A DNA stretch of 64,000 nucleotides from Microbacterium sp. CBA3102 (GCF_007954505.1 NZ_CP042412.1:806001-870000); one strand, 5' to 3'; numbered from the stretch's first letter, positions 25,585 to 34,622 are shown. Notes: generated by a model from the letters alone, not told the origin. A program made the numbers and translations.

Positions 25585-26481
25585 GTGACCGACAAGAAGC
25601 GGTTGCGCACCCGATGGCTGGGTGCGCAACCGGTCGGCGGGCTGTTCGCGCTGCCGTACTTCGTGTTCGTGATCGCGATCTTCGCGTATCCGCTCGCGTT
25701 CGCCGTCTACATCGCCTTCCACGACTACTTCTTCACGGCACCCGGCACCGAGGTCGACCGCCCGTTCGTCGGCTTCGACAACTTCGTCACGGTGCTCACC
25801 GACCCGCGGGTCCTCGGATCCTTCCGCAACACCCTGATCTTCCTCGTCATCAACGTGCCGCTCACGGCGGTGCTCGCCCTGGTCCTCGCCGCGGCGCTCA
25901 ACACCGGCATCCGCTGGGTCGCCGCCTACCGGGTCGCGTTCTACGTCCCCTACCTGACGGCGAGCGTCTCCCTCGTGGGCGTGTGGATGCTGCTGTTCTC
26001 GGGCAACGGGCTGATCAACACCATCCTCGGCCCGCTCGCCCCGGACCCGTCGTGGCTCGTGAACAGCGGACTCGCGATGCCGATGATCGCGTTCTACGTC
26101 ACCTGGAAGCAGCTCGGGTTCTACATCCTGCTCTACCTGGCGGCCCTGCAGAACGTGCCGAGGGAGCTCTACGAGTCGGCGGAGACCGACGGCGCCGGAG
26201 TGTTCTCGCGTTTCCGGCACGTCACGATCCCCGGGGTGCGCAGCGCCACGACCCTCGTGCTGATCCTCTCGATCATCACCGGAGCGAACCTCTTCACCGA
26301 GCCGTACCTGCTCACCAACGGCGGCGGCCCGGACGGCGCCTCGACCACCCCCGTCCTGCTGATCTACCAGCTGGGCATCCAACAGCAGAACCCCGACACG
26401 GCAGCGGCGATCGGCATGATCCTCGTGATCTTCGTCGGGATGCTGTCGCTGGCGGCCAATCGCGTGACGAGGGAGCGATGA
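25585..26481 (+). CDS. ABC sugar transporter permease (MalF-like)
   Basis: About 298 residues from the GTG giving VTDKKRLRTRWLGAQPVGG, four bases after the binding-protein stop. Six hydrophobic segments and the EAA-type loop ...ELYESAETDGAGVFSRFRHVTIPGVR... near residue 200 are characteristic of the ABC sugar permease. An ATG further upstream would lie within the binding-protein gene and adds an Arg/Ser-rich extension, so I take the GTG. The next permease overlaps its stop. A matching ATPase is not in this operon, as is common in actinobacteria where a shared MsiK-like ATPase serves several transporters. Confidence 0.88.
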   Translation: MTDKKRLRTRWLGAQPVGGLFALPYFVFVIAIFAYPLAFAVYIAFHDYFFTAPGTEVDRPFVGFDNFVTVLTDPRVLGSFRNTLIFLVINVPLTAVLALVLAAALNTGIRWVAAYRVAFYVPYLTASVSLVGVWMLLFSGNGLINTILGPLAPDPSWLVNSGLAMPMIAFYVTWKQLGFYILLYLAALQNVPRELYESAETDGAGVFSRFRHVTIPGVRSATTLVLILSIITGANLFTEPYLLTNGGGPDGASTTPVLLIYQLGIQQQNPDTAAAIGMILVIFVGMLSLAANRVTRER

Positions 26482-27320
26482 TGCGAAAGAAGCGTTCACT
26501 GCCCCGCATCCTGAGCATCATCCTGCTCACGATCGCGGCCATCGGCTTCGCCTTCCCGTTCTACTTCATGATCGTCGGGGCATTCCAGGAGAATCCGACG
26601 AACTCCCCCAGCGAGCTGTTCCCGACGAGCGGGTGGACGGTCGACAACTTCATCGCGATCGACTCGCGCATCGACCTGGTCGGTTCGCTGGTCAACTCGC
26701 TGATCTTCACGGCGGGTGTCCTCCTGGGAACGGTCGTGTTCGGGCTGCTCGCCGGCTACGCGATCGCTCGCCTGGACTTCCGGGGGCGCGGCGTGGTCTG
26801 GGTGCTGATGCTGCTCGTGCAGATGGTGCCGTTCCAGTTGCTGATGATCCCGCTCTACGTGCAGATCACCCGCAGCTATGGACTCGGCGACTCGTATCTG
26901 GGCATGATCCTGCCGTTCCTGATCAACACCACGGCGGTGTTCATCTTCGTGCAGTTCTTCAAGGCGCTGCCGGTGGAGATCTTCGAGGCCGCACGGATCG
27001 ACGGTGCCGGCGAGATCCGCCTGCTCACATCGGTCGCGATCCCGCTCATCCGCCCCGTACTCGTGACGGTCGTGCTGGTCACGTTCATCGGCCCCTGGAA
27101 CGAGTTCCTCTGGCCGTTCCTCATCACGAAGGATGCGAGCCTGCAGCCGCTGGCCGTGTCCCTCGCCAACTACATCTCCAACGTGGCGCAGTCGACGGCC
27201 AACCCGAACGGCGCGATCCTCGCCGGCGCCACGGCGCTCGCGTTCCCCGTCGTCATCCTCTTCATCGTCTTCCAGCGCTTCTTCAAAGCCACCGACCTCG
27301 GCGCGGCCGTCAAAGGCTAG
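26478..27320 (+). CDS. ABC sugar transporter permease (MalG-like)
   Basis: About 280 residues, starting at ATG 26478 in a GGAGCGATGATG context that overlaps the stop of the first permease (ATGA). An ATG three bases later is equally possible. Six hydrophobic segments and the EAA loop ...EIFEAARIDGAGEIRLLTSVAIPLIRP... identify the second permease. It forms a heterodimer with the preceding one in the cytoplasmic membrane. No ATPase gene lies nearby, so an ATPase encoded elsewhere must energise import. Confidence 0.9.
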   Translation: MMRKKRSLPRILSIILLTIAAIGFAFPFYFMIVGAFQENPTNSPSELFPTSGWTVDNFIAIDSRIDLVGSLVNSLIFTAGVLLGTVVFGLLAGYAIARLDFRGRGVVWVLMLLVQMVPFQLLMIPLYVQITRSYGLGDSYLGMILPFLINTTAVFIFVQFFKALPVEIFEAARIDGAGEIRLLTSVAIPLIRPVLVTVVLVTFIGPWNEFLWPFLITKDASLQPLAVSLANYISNVAQSTANPNGAILAGATALAFPVVILFIVFQRFFKATDLGAAVKG

Positions 27321-27346
27321 CCCCCATCCCCGACAGAAAGTGCCCC

Positions 27347-28348
27347 ATGTTCACCGGAGCCTCCTTCCCCCTCGGTCCGTTCACGCCCTACGAAAGCAAC
27401 CCGATCCTGCGCCCTCGGGGTGACAGCTGGGAATCGGCCAACCTCTACAACCCGGCGGCCCTCGTCGATGGCGACGAGGTCGTGCTGCTCTACCGAGCGC
27501 ACGCCGACGACATCGTCTCCCACATCGGCATCGCCCGGTCGAAGGACGGGGTGACGTTCACCCGCGAGGACGCGCCGATCCTGTCCCCGTCCGAAGACTA
27601 CGAACGCTACGGCTGCGAAGATCCGCGTATCGCGCTGATCGACGGCACGTACTACCTGACCTACACGGGGTGGGATCGCCGCAGTGCACAGCTGTGCCTG
27701 GCCACCTCGACCGACCTGCGCACCTGGACCAAGCACGGTCCGTTGTTCGACGACTTCGACACGTTCAAGACCATGGACCCGCGCGGATTCAACTGGTCGA
27801 AGGCCGGGGTCATCGTGCCGCAGCGCATGCACGGCAGGTGGTGGATGTACTTCGGCGAGGGCGCGATCTACTGGGCGACCAGCGACGATCTGATCCACTG
27901 GACCCCCGGAACGCCCGACACCGAGCCGATGTACTCGCCGACGCCCGGCACCTGGGACGAGGCGCTCGTCGAGATCGGTGCCTCTCCCGTGGTGACCGAC
28001 AACGGGCTGCTGCTCTTCCTCACCAACGGCGCCACCCGCACCGTGCACGACGACGGCACGGTGGAGGTGGACTACCGCTGCGGGCAGATCGCGATCGACC
28101 CCGACGAGCCGACGCGTGTCATCGCGCGACTGCAGGAGCCCTGGCTGCGCCCGCAGACGTTCGAGGACACGCACGGACTCGTCTCCAACGTGACCTTCGT
28201 GGAGGGGCTGGTGAAGTTCCACGGCAAGTGGTTCGCGTACTACGGCCAGTCCGACACGACCCTCGCTGTGGCGATCCACGACCCCGCGCAGCCCTGGGGA
28301 CGGGCACTGCGCACCGATGCCGCCTCGCGCGCGGAAGCCGGAGAGTGA
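27347..28348 (+). CDS. GH130-family mannoside phosphorylase or hydrolase
   Basis: About 333 residues, five-bladed beta-propeller type. The family hallmark GCEDPRIA lies at residues 89-96 and supplies the catalytic Asp (Asp92). Other propeller motifs are GFNWSKAGVIVP and DTTLAVAIHDP. GH130 enzymes are beta-mannoside phosphorylases or hydrolases, usually cytoplasmic, and there is no signal peptide here. Position after the ABC permeases implies intracellular breakdown of the imported sugar. Whether phosphate or water is the co-substrate cannot be settled here. Confidence 0.85.
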   Translation: MFTGASFPLGPFTPYESNPILRPRGDSWESANLYNPAALVDGDEVVLLYRAHADDIVSHIGIARSKDGVTFTREDAPILSPSEDYERYGCEDPRIALIDGTYYLTYTGWDRRSAQLCLATSTDLRTWTKHGPLFDDFDTFKTMDPRGFNWSKAGVIVPQRMHGRWWMYFGEGAIYWATSDDLIHWTPGTPDTEPMYSPTPGTWDEALVEIGASPVVTDNGLLLFLTNGATRTVHDDGTVEVDYRCGQIAIDPDEPTRVIARLQEPWLRPQTFEDTHGLVSNVTFVEGLVKFHGKWFAYYGQSDTTLAVAIHDPAQPWGRALRTDAASRAEAGE

Positions 28349-28352
28349 CGCC

Positions 28353-30380
28353 ATGGAGACCTCACGACGCACGTTCCTGACCCTTGCGGCGACGGCGTCC
28401 GCCCTCGCTCTCGTCCCCGCGGAGTCGGCCGTCGCCGCTTCCGTGACGCCCGACTCGGCTGTCCGGCTCGGGGGCCCGCACCGGCGGAGGCTGACGAACC
28501 TCGCCCACCTGCGATTCCTCCTCGCGGAGGTCCCGGTCACGGCGAGCGCGACGCACACCACGTTCGACATCGAGGCGAAGCCGACGGTCCGCGCTCCCTG
28601 GACCTACGCGGACACCGATGGAGCAGGCGGGTACCGCCCGGTCGGCGGTGGCACCCTCGACGCGGCGACGGGGTACTGGTCGCAGGGAGCGTACAACGCG
28701 GACGACATCGCGCGCGCGGCGATCGTGTTCCTCCGCGACTGGAAGGCAACGCGCGACACGCAGAGCCGCGACGAGGCGAAGGACGTCCTCCGCTCTCTGG
28801 CGTTCCTGCAGACGACGTCGGGGCCGAACGCCGGGCGCGTGGTCCTGTGGCAGCAGGAGGACGGCACGCTGACCCCGAGCGCGATCCCGGTGGAGCTGCC
28901 CGATCCGTCCGACTCCGCCGAGTCCTACTGGCTGGCACGCAGCGTCTGGGCGTTCGGTGAGGGCTACGCGGCCTTCCGTCGCGAGGATCCCGAGTTCGCG
29001 GCCTTCCTGCGCGAGCGGCTGCACCTGTGCCTGGATGCGCTGCGCCGCGAGTCGCTCTCCCGAGCGGGGCGATGGGTGAAGAGCGACGGTCGCCGGCTGC
29101 CCGCCTGGCTGATCGCCGGTGGCGCGGATGCGACGGCCGAAGCCATGCTCGGCCTCGCCGCCGCGGCCGAGGTCGGCGACTCCCGCAGCCGCGCCGCGCT
29201 GCAGACCTACGGCGAAGGCGTGGCCGCGATGGCCACCGATCCCTCGAAGGGCTGGCCCTTCGGCGCGGTCCTGCCCTGGACCGGCTCGCTCGGGTTCTGG
29301 CACGCCTGGGGTGCCGCGGCACCCGAAGCGCTGGCCCGCGGCGGGGCGCTGCTCCGGCGGCGGGAGTGGTCCGCCGCCGCCATCGCGGATGCCGGGCGCT
29401 TCACCCCGCAGGTGCTCACGTGCGGGGGTCCGCACAACGCCTGGGCACCTCTGCCGGCCGAGGCCCAGATCGCCTACGGTGCCCACGGCCGCGTCGCGGG
29501 AGCTCTGCAAGCGTCGGCCGTCGGCGGCGACGGGCTGCGCGTGCTCGCGGGTCTCGCCGCCGGGTGGTTCTTCGGCGCGAACACGGCGGGGGTTCCGGTG
29601 TACGACCCGGCGACGGGCGTGACCTTCGACGGGGTGGAGACCGACGGGCGGGTGAATCGCAACTCCGGTGCTGAGTCGACGATCCACGGGCTGCTCACGA
29701 TGCTCCTGCTCGACGCCAACCGTGATGTGGCCGACCTCGCGACCTCGATCACCGGCCTCACCTCGTTCTCGGGGCTGCGGGTGCTGGAGGCCGAGGCAGC
29801 GCGACGGTCGCCCGGCGCCGTGGTCGTGACCCCCGAGACGGGCGCGTGGATCGGCGAGGGGAACCTGTCCGGCGGATCCTTCGTGCACCTGCCGAAGGGC
29901 GAGTGGGTCGAGTTCGACGTGACGGAAGCCGACGCCGTCCTGCACGGTGTCGTCTGGCGTCAGGCCGCGCAGGCAGGCGAGGCGGTGTGGGAGGTCTTCC
30001 GCGGTCGACGTCGCCTCTGGACGACACGGACACCCGCCGGAGGTACCGGCGACCCCGGGCTCACCGAGGCGGAGGGGATGCTGGTACCGCAACGACTCGG
30101 CGGCGATCTGCCGGATGCTCCGGTGACCGTGCGGTGCACGAGTCGCGGCGACGTCCGGCTCGACGCGCTTCTGATCCAGCCGCGGGTGGCGAGCGCGGTG
30201 TACTCGACGACCGGACGCCCGGCCGTGCTCTACACCGAGGCGACCGGTCGCACGCAGCAGGTCGCTCCCCTGGCCCCGGGTTCCGGACGCTCCTACGACG
30301 CCGAAGGCAGCCAGCGCGGACCGGCGGCCGGTCACGGGAAGGTGCGTGTTCACGGCGGAGGCTTCACCGTCACCCGCTGA
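28353..30380 (+). CDS. Tat-exported protein with putative carbohydrate-active fold
   Basis: About 675 residues from the ATG giving METSRRTFLTLAATA, a Tat signal (SRRTF.L followed by a hydrophobic stretch and a Ala-X-Ala cleavage region near AVAAS). Residues about 60-470 have repeated Trp/Gly-rich helix-loop pairs (YWSQGAYNADDIARAAIVFLRDW, YWLARSVWAFGEGYAAF) suggesting an (alpha/alpha)6 barrel glycosidase or lyase. Residues about 475-560, beginning LEAEAARR, resemble a CBM6/35-like sugar-binding module. I cannot assign a family. As the last gene of the operon it may cut the polymer outside the cell whose fragments the ABC system imports. Confidence 0.75.
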   Translation: METSRRTFLTLAATASALALVPAESAVAASVTPDSAVRLGGPHRRRLTNLAHLRFLLAEVPVTASATHTTFDIEAKPTVRAPWTYADTDGAGGYRPVGGGTLDAATGYWSQGAYNADDIARAAIVFLRDWKATRDTQSRDEAKDVLRSLAFLQTTSGPNAGRVVLWQQEDGTLTPSAIPVELPDPSDSAESYWLARSVWAFGEGYAAFRREDPEFAAFLRERLHLCLDALRRESLSRAGRWVKSDGRRLPAWLIAGGADATAEAMLGLAAAAEVGDSRSRAALQTYGEGVAAMATDPSKGWPFGAVLPWTGSLGFWHAWGAAAPEALARGGALLRRREWSAAAIADAGRFTPQVLTCGGPHNAWAPLPAEAQIAYGAHGRVAGALQASAVGGDGLRVLAGLAAGWFFGANTAGVPVYDPATGVTFDGVETDGRVNRNSGAESTIHGLLTMLLLDANRDVADLATSITGLTSFSGLRVLEAEAARRSPGAVVVTPETGAWIGEGNLSGGSFVHLPKGEWVEFDVTEADAVLHGVVWRQAAQAGEAVWEVFRGRRRLWTTRTPAGGTGDPGLTEAEGMLVPQRLGGDLPDAPVTVRCTSRGDVRLDALLIQPRVASAVYSTTGRPAVLYTEATGRTQQVAPLAPGSGRSYDAEGSQRGPAAGHGKVRVHGGGFTVTR

Positions 30381-30399
30381 ATCGGGCTCCGACACGCCG

Positions 30400-30422
30400 T
30401 TCTTTTGAATCACTCAAAAGAA
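30400..30422. promoter_or_regulatory. Fur-type operator upstream of the regulator gene
   Basis: A perfect 23-base palindrome, TTCTTTTGA-N5-TCAAAAGAA, lies about 18 bases upstream of the ATG and just before a possible -10 TAGGCT. This is AT-rich in an otherwise GC-rich region and is the likely binding site of the encoded Fur-family repressor for autoregulation. Confidence 0.65.
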
Positions 30423-30439
30423 GCGCTAGGCTCGGGGAC

Positions 30440-30859
30440 ATGGAGACAGAATTCGACTCGGTGCTTCACGGCGCCGGGCTACGGTCGACCGCGGGCCGCG
30501 TCGCCGTTCTCGAAGCTCTCGACTCCATGGCCCATACGGATGCGGAGCGGCTCTACCGCGCCGTCTCCGTCGTGCTCCCGACCACGTCGATCCAGTCGGT
30601 GCACAACATCCTCGCGGACCTGACGACGGCGGGCCTCATCCGTCGGATCGAACCGGCAGGTTCCGCGGCGCTCTATGAGCGGCGCATCGGCGACAACCAC
30701 CACCACGTCGTCTGCACCTCTTGCGGTGCGGTCGGCGATGTGGACTGCGTGGTCGGCGACGCGCCGTGTCTCACCCCGTCCTCCGCGGCGGGATTCACCG
30801 TCCAGACAGCCGAAGTCACCTTCTGGGGCGTCTGCCCCAGCTGCCAGAACGCCGCGTAG
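30440..30859 (+). CDS. Fur-family regulator (CatR/PerR-like)
   Basis: 139 residues. The N-terminal winged helix is visible (LRSTAGRVAVLEALDSMAHTDAERLYRAV, then IQSVHNILADLTTAGLIRRIEP). The metal-binding C-terminal half has GDNHHHVVCTSCGAVGDVDC with a CxxC at Cys92 and Cys95, and a second CxxC (CPSC) near the end, so both the HHH regulatory-site and structural zinc sites look intact. The gene is followed 66 bases later by catalase, the classical arrangement for peroxide-sensing Fur regulators of actinobacteria (FurA-KatG or CatR-KatA). The palindrome upstream suggests autorepression released by peroxide. Confidence 0.9.
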   Translation: METEFDSVLHGAGLRSTAGRVAVLEALDSMAHTDAERLYRAVSVVLPTTSIQSVHNILADLTTAGLIRRIEPAGSAALYERRIGDNHHHVVCTSCGAVGDVDCVVGDAPCLTPSSAAGFTVQTAEVTFWGVCPSCQNAA

Positions 30860-30925
30860 GTCCCCGGCGATCCTCCCCTCAACGGGTGGAGCATTCGCCG
30901 CGCCAGCGCGCAGAAGGAGAACACC

Positions 30926-32392
30926 ATGACGAACCCTGCCACCCCGAAACCCGCCACCACGACGCAGACCGGCACACCGGTCGCCAGCGACGCGCACTCC
31001 CTGACGGTCGGGGCCGACGGTCCCACGGTCCTCCACGACCGCTATCTGGTCGAGAAGCTCGCCTCCTTCAACCGCGAGCGGGTGCCGGAGCGCAACCCGC
31101 ACGCCAAGGGCGGCGGCGCCTTCGGCACCTTCGTCGTCACGGAAGACGTGTCGGCGTACACCCGGGCAGCCGTGTTCCAGCCCGGAGCGGAGAGCGAGAC
31201 GCTCCTGCGCTTCTCCTCGGTGGCCGGTGAACAGGGCTCCCCCGACACCTGGCGCGATGTGCGCGGCTTCTCGCTGCGCTTCTACTCGACCGAGGGCAAC
31301 CTCGACATCGTCGGCAACAACACCCCGACGTTCTTCCTGCGCGACGCGATGAAGTTCCCCGACTTCATCCACTCGCAGAAGCGTCTGGGCGACTCCGGAC
31401 TCCGCGACGCCGACATGCAGTGGGACTTCTGGACGCTCTCGCCCGAGACCGCCCACCAGGTCACGTACCTCATGGGCGACCGGGGCCTCCCGCGCAGCTG
31501 GCGGCACATGAACGGCTACGGCTCGCACACGTACCAGTGGGTGAACGCGGCCGGAGAGCGCTTCTGGGTGCAGTACCACTTCCTCTCCACCCTGGGCTTC
31601 GAGACCATGGAGGCCGACGAGGCCGAGAAGCTCGCCGGGTCGGACGCCGACTACTACCGCCGTGACCTCTTCGATGCGATCAGCCGGGGCGACCACCCCT
31701 CGTGGGACGTGTACGTGCAGATCATGCCGTACGACGAGGCCAAGGCCTACCGGTTCAACCCGTTCGACCTCACGAAGACCTGGTCGAAGAAGGACTACCC
31801 GCGCATCAAGGTGGGCACGTTCACGCTGAACCGCAACCCGCAGAACTTCTTCGCCGAGATCGAGCAGGCCGCGTTCTCGCCCGGGAACCAGGTGCCCGGC
31901 ACGGGGATCTCGCCCGACAAGATGCTGATGGCACGGGTGTTCTCGTACTCCGACGCGCAGCGCCACCGCATCGGCGCGAACTACAACCAGCTGCCGGTCA
32001 ACCAGCCGCACGCGGCCGAGGTGCGCAACTACATGCACGAAGGCCAGATGCAGTACCGGTTCAACCCGGCCGAGCACCGCACCTACACGCCGAACTCCTA
32101 TGGTGCGGCCGGCGGGCCCGAGGCCGATCCGGCAGCAGGCGTCGAGGCGAGCTGGGAGTCCGACGGCGAGCTGATCCGCTCCGCCGCGACGCTGCACGCC
32201 GAGGACGACGACTTCGGCCAGGCCGGCACGCTCTACCGCGAGGTGTTCGACGATGTGCAGCGGGCCCGGTTCCTGGAGACCCTGACCGGCCAGGGTCGTT
32301 CGATCACGGTCGACGGCATCCGCGAGCGCTTCTTCCAGTACTGGACGAACGTCGACGCCGGACTGGGTGAGGCGCTGCGCGCGCAGGTCTGA
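30926..32392 (+). CDS. katA: catalase (monofunctional, heme)
   Basis: 488 residues. The enzyme converts hydrogen peroxide to water and oxygen with a heme. The active-site His is His59 in [17 protein letters not shown], the distal Asn lies in [13 protein letters not shown], and the heme ligand Tyr lies in [23 protein letters not shown]. The length is that of the clade of small-subunit catalases. The ATG follows AGAAGGAGAACACC, a strong ribosome binding site. Co-transcription with the Fur-type regulator implies peroxide-inducible expression. Confidence 0.95.
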   Translation: MTNPATPKPATTTQTGTPVASDAHSLTVGADGPTVLHDRYLVEKLASFNRERVPERNPHAKGGGAFGTFVVTEDVSAYTRAAVFQPGAESETLLRFSSVAGEQGSPDTWRDVRGFSLRFYSTEGNLDIVGNNTPTFFLRDAMKFPDFIHSQKRLGDSGLRDADMQWDFWTLSPETAHQVTYLMGDRGLPRSWRHMNGYGSHTYQWVNAAGERFWVQYHFLSTLGFETMEADEAEKLAGSDADYYRRDLFDAISRGDHPSWDVYVQIMPYDEAKAYRFNPFDLTKTWSKKDYPRIKVGTFTLNRNPQNFFAEIEQAAFSPGNQVPGTGISPDKMLMARVFSYSDAQRHRIGANYNQLPVNQPHAAEVRNYMHEGQMQYRFNPAEHRTYTPNSYGAAGGPEADPAAGVEASWESDGELIRSAATLHAEDDDFGQAGTLYREVFDDVQRARFLETLTGQGRSITVDGIRERFFQYWTNVDAGLGEALRAQV

Positions 32393-32439
32393 CCCCCGCC
32401 CCCTCCCCCTCCCCTTTGGGTCGAGGCCCCCGCGGCTCG

Positions 32440-32481
32440 TCGAGGCCCCCTCCTGTACACGCGTGCAGGAGGGGGCCTCGA
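32440..32481. terminator. hairpin after catalase
   Basis: TCGAGGCCCCCTCCTG at 32440-32455 pairs perfectly with 32466-32481, with a 10-base loop. It is GC-rich and has no T-run, as is common for actinobacterial terminators. Its core CCCCCTCCTG/CAGGAGGGGG recurs in the hairpin at 33368-33413. Confidence 0.65.
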
Positions 32482-32518
32482 CGGTGAAAGGGGGCGTCGG
32501 CCGGAGGGGAGGGACAGA

Positions 32519-33328
32519 ATGGATGGCGTGACCGTCCCGCTCTCCGACCTGACCTCCATGCCCGACCCCCAGCACGTGTACGCCCTCGACGGCACACGGC
32601 TGGCCACCTACACCTGGGGCGAGCTCGATGCCCCCGTCGTGGTGATCGTGCACGGCTTCGCCTCGAGCGCGCGCGACAACTGGGTGCTCACCGGGTGGGT
32701 GCGCGCGCTCACGGGCGCCGGATACCGCGTACTGGCACTCGACCAACGCGGGCACGGCCTCAGCGAGAAGCCGCATGACCCCGACGGGTACCGCATCCGC
32801 ACCCTCGTCACGGACGTCGAGACCGTGATGGACACGTACCTGGTTGACGACGCCTTCTACGTCGGATACTCGCTCGGAGCCCGCGTGGGATGGGAGGTCG
32901 TCCGTGAGCTTCCGCACCGCATCGGACGGGCCGTGCTGGGTGGCGTGCCCGACGGCATCCCCCTCGCCCGGCTCGACCTCGACCAGGTGCGGGCCTACAT
33001 CGCGGACGGCACCCCCGTCGCGGATCGGACCACGCAGAACTACATCACGCTCACCGAGAGGGTTCCCGGCAACGACCTGCAGGCGCTGGTCGCGCTCGCG
33101 GAGGGCATGCGGGCCTCGGGCATGATCGACCCCGATCCTTCGGATGCTCCGACCCGGCCGATCCTCTTCGCCACCGGCTCCAAGGACGCGATCATCGAGG
33201 GGTCCCGGGCTCTGGCCGCCGCGGCCCCCGACGGGCGTTTCTTCGAGATCCCGAACCGGAACCACTTCAACGCGCCCGGCTCGCGCGACTTCAAGGAAGC
33301 GGCGGTCGCGTTCCTCGCCGGGGCATAG
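32519..33328 (+). CDS. alpha/beta hydrolase
   Basis: 269 residues, alpha/beta-hydrolase fold. The nucleophile lies in VGYSLGARVG (GxSxG), the oxyanion segment is VIVHGFASSARDNW, and the acid/His pair appears to be in FATGSKDAII and NRNHFNAPG. The substrate is unknown; it is a small esterase or lyase-like protein. The start is the ATG after GGAGGGGAGGGACAGA. It is flanked on both sides by related GC-rich hairpins, which isolates it transcriptionally from catalase and from the convergent msr genes. Confidence 0.82.
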   Translation: MDGVTVPLSDLTSMPDPQHVYALDGTRLATYTWGELDAPVVVIVHGFASSARDNWVLTGWVRALTGAGYRVLALDQRGHGLSEKPHDPDGYRIRTLVTDVETVMDTYLVDDAFYVGYSLGARVGWEVVRELPHRIGRAVLGGVPDGIPLARLDLDQVRAYIADGTPVADRTTQNYITLTERVPGNDLQALVALAEGMRASGMIDPDPSDAPTRPILFATGSKDAIIEGSRALAAAAPDGRFFEIPNRNHFNAPGSRDFKEAAVAFLAGA

Positions 33329-33350
33329 CGAGGCATAGCGAGGCATAGCG
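33321..33350 (+). repeat. 10-base tandem repeat over the hydrolase stop
   Basis: Three consecutive copies of (A/G)GGCATAGCG lie at 33321-33350. The first copy contains the stop codon TAG of the hydrolase, so the other two lie in the 3' untranslated region. Confidence 0.6.
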
Positions 33351-33367
33351 CCGAAACCCCCCTCCAC

Positions 33368-33413
33368 CGCCGAGACCCCCTCCTGCTGGCGTCAGCAGGA
33401 GGGGGTCTCGGCG
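33368..33413. terminator. strong 21-bp hairpin between convergent genes
   Basis: A perfect 21-base-pair stem with a four-base loop lies between the hydrolase and msrA, so it can terminate both. Its core CCCCCTCCTG matches the hairpin at 32440, with one compensatory A-T for G-C change. The stretch GGGGTCTCGGCGCGGTG is repeated directly at about 33402 and 33421. Confidence 0.7.
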
Positions 33414-33487
33414 CGGTGCGGGGGTCTCGGCGCGGTGGGCGACCGGGCAGCTCCGGGCGACCCGGCAGCTCCGGGGGGGGATCCGCG

Positions 33488-34033
33488 TCAGACCGCGGCG
33501 GCCTCGTCACGCTTCGGCAGCACCCAACCCGCACGCGGGAAGTGGCAGGTGTATCCGTTCGGGTACTTGACCAGGTAGTCCTGGTGCTCCTCCTCAGCCT
33601 GCCAGAACGGACCGGCGGGCTCGATCGTGGTGACGGCCTTCGCCGGCCACAGGCCCGAGGCGTCGACGTCGGCGATCGTGTCGCGTGCGACCGTCTCCTG
33701 CTCAGGGGTGAGCGGGAAGATCGCGGAACGGTAGCTCGACCCGATGTCGTTGCCCTGACGGTTCAGCGTCGACGGATCATGGATCTGGAAGAAGAACGCG
33801 AGGATGTCGCGGTACGTCGTCTTCGCCGGATCGAACACGATCTCCACGGCCTCCGCGTGACCGGGGTGGTTGCGGTACGTGGCATGGTCGTTCGAGCCGC
33901 CGGTGTAGCCGACCCGGGTGTCGAGGACTCCCGGCTGGCGGCGGATCAGGTCTTCCATGCCCCAGAAGCAGCCGCCGGCGAGGACGGCCGTCTCGGTCCC
34001 GGGCGTGCGGGTGATGGTTCCGGTGTCGGTCAT
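33488..34033 (-). CDS. msrA: peptide-methionine (S)-S-oxide reductase MsrA
   Basis: 181 residues. The catalytic motif GGCFWGMED gives Cys22 as nucleophile, and [18 protein letters not shown] and the C-terminal region are typical of MsrA, which repairs oxidised methionine S-sulfoxide in the cytoplasm. The ATG overlaps the stop of msrB by ATGA. A single Cys appears at the active site, with the resolving Cys pattern not obvious from inspection, so it probably depends on thioredoxin. Confidence 0.95.
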   Translation of the reverse strand: MTDTGTITRTPGTETAVLAGGCFWGMEDLIRRQPGVLDTRVGYTGGSNDHATYRNHPGHAEAVEIVFDPAKTTYRDILAFFFQIHDPSTLNRQGNDIGSSYRSAIFPLTPEQETVARDTIADVDASGLWPAKAVTTIEPAGPFWQAEEEHQDYLVKYPNGYTCHFPRAGWVLPKRDEAAAV

Positions 34034-34506
34034 GACTGCTCCTCAGAAGAATCGGTGGTGGGGTGTGCGAAGAGGGGACTGTAGCGACCGTACCCCTCCT
34101 CTTCCAGCCTGTCAGCCGGGATGAAGCGCAAGGCCGCCGAGTTCATGCAGTAGCGCAGGCCGCCCTCGGCGCGGGGACCGTCGTCGAACACGTGCCCGAG
34201 GTGGCTGTCGGCGCCCGCCGAACGTGCCTCGGTGCGCGTCATCCACAGCGAGCGGTCGGTCCGCGTGGTCACCGCATCCGCATCGATCGGCTTGGTGAAG
34301 CTCGGCCATCCGGTGCCGCTGTCGAACTTGTCGGTGGACGAGAACAGAGGCTCGCCCGAGACGACGTCGACGTAGATGCCGTCGTCGTGGTTGTTCCAGT
34401 ACGCGTTGCGGAACGGAGGCTCGGTCGCGTCCTGCTGGGTCACCTCGTATTGCAGGGGGCTGAGGCCGCTGACGGCCTCGGGGGTCTTGCCGTAGTCGTT
34501 CGACAT
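34030..34506 (-). CDS. msrB: peptide-methionine (R)-S-oxide reductase MsrB
   Basis: 158 residues. The catalytic Cys lies in [13 protein letters not shown] (Cys120), and GTGWPSF and [10 protein letters not shown] are conserved. The two CxxC zinc-binding pairs of the classic form are absent: the usual YVCRVCGAPLF is [11 protein letters not shown] here, and the second pair before HLGHVF is RSAGADSH. It therefore belongs to the zinc-less MsrB form. It reduces methionine R-sulfoxide. Cotranscribed with msrA. Confidence 0.93.
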   Translation of the reverse strand: MSNDYGKTPEAVSGLSPLQYEVTQQDATEPPFRNAYWNNHDDGIYVDVVSGEPLFSSTDKFDSGTGWPSFTKPIDADAVTTRTDRSLWMTRTEARSAGADSHLGHVFDDGPRAEGGLRYCMNSAALRFIPADRLEEEGYGRYSPLFAHPTTDSSEEQS

Positions 34507-34555
34507 GATCTGACTCCTTGTCCGACGTCGCTGGCTGCGGCGTCATAGAGGAGAA

Positions 34556-34622
34556 CCGACGAGCGGCCCGTTTTGGTCCCGCAGCCCTGGGAACGGGCTG
34601 TGAGTTTCGGGCCGCTCGTCGG
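34556..34622. terminator. long nested hairpin after the sialidase gene
   Basis: CCGACGAGCGGCCCG at 34556-34570 pairs exactly with 34608-34622, and the loop holds a smaller hairpin, CAGCCC at 34582-34587 with GGGCTG at 34595-34600. It lies 23 bases after the sialidase stop and 50 bases before msrB, so it most likely ends the sialidase transcript. Confidence 0.6.
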
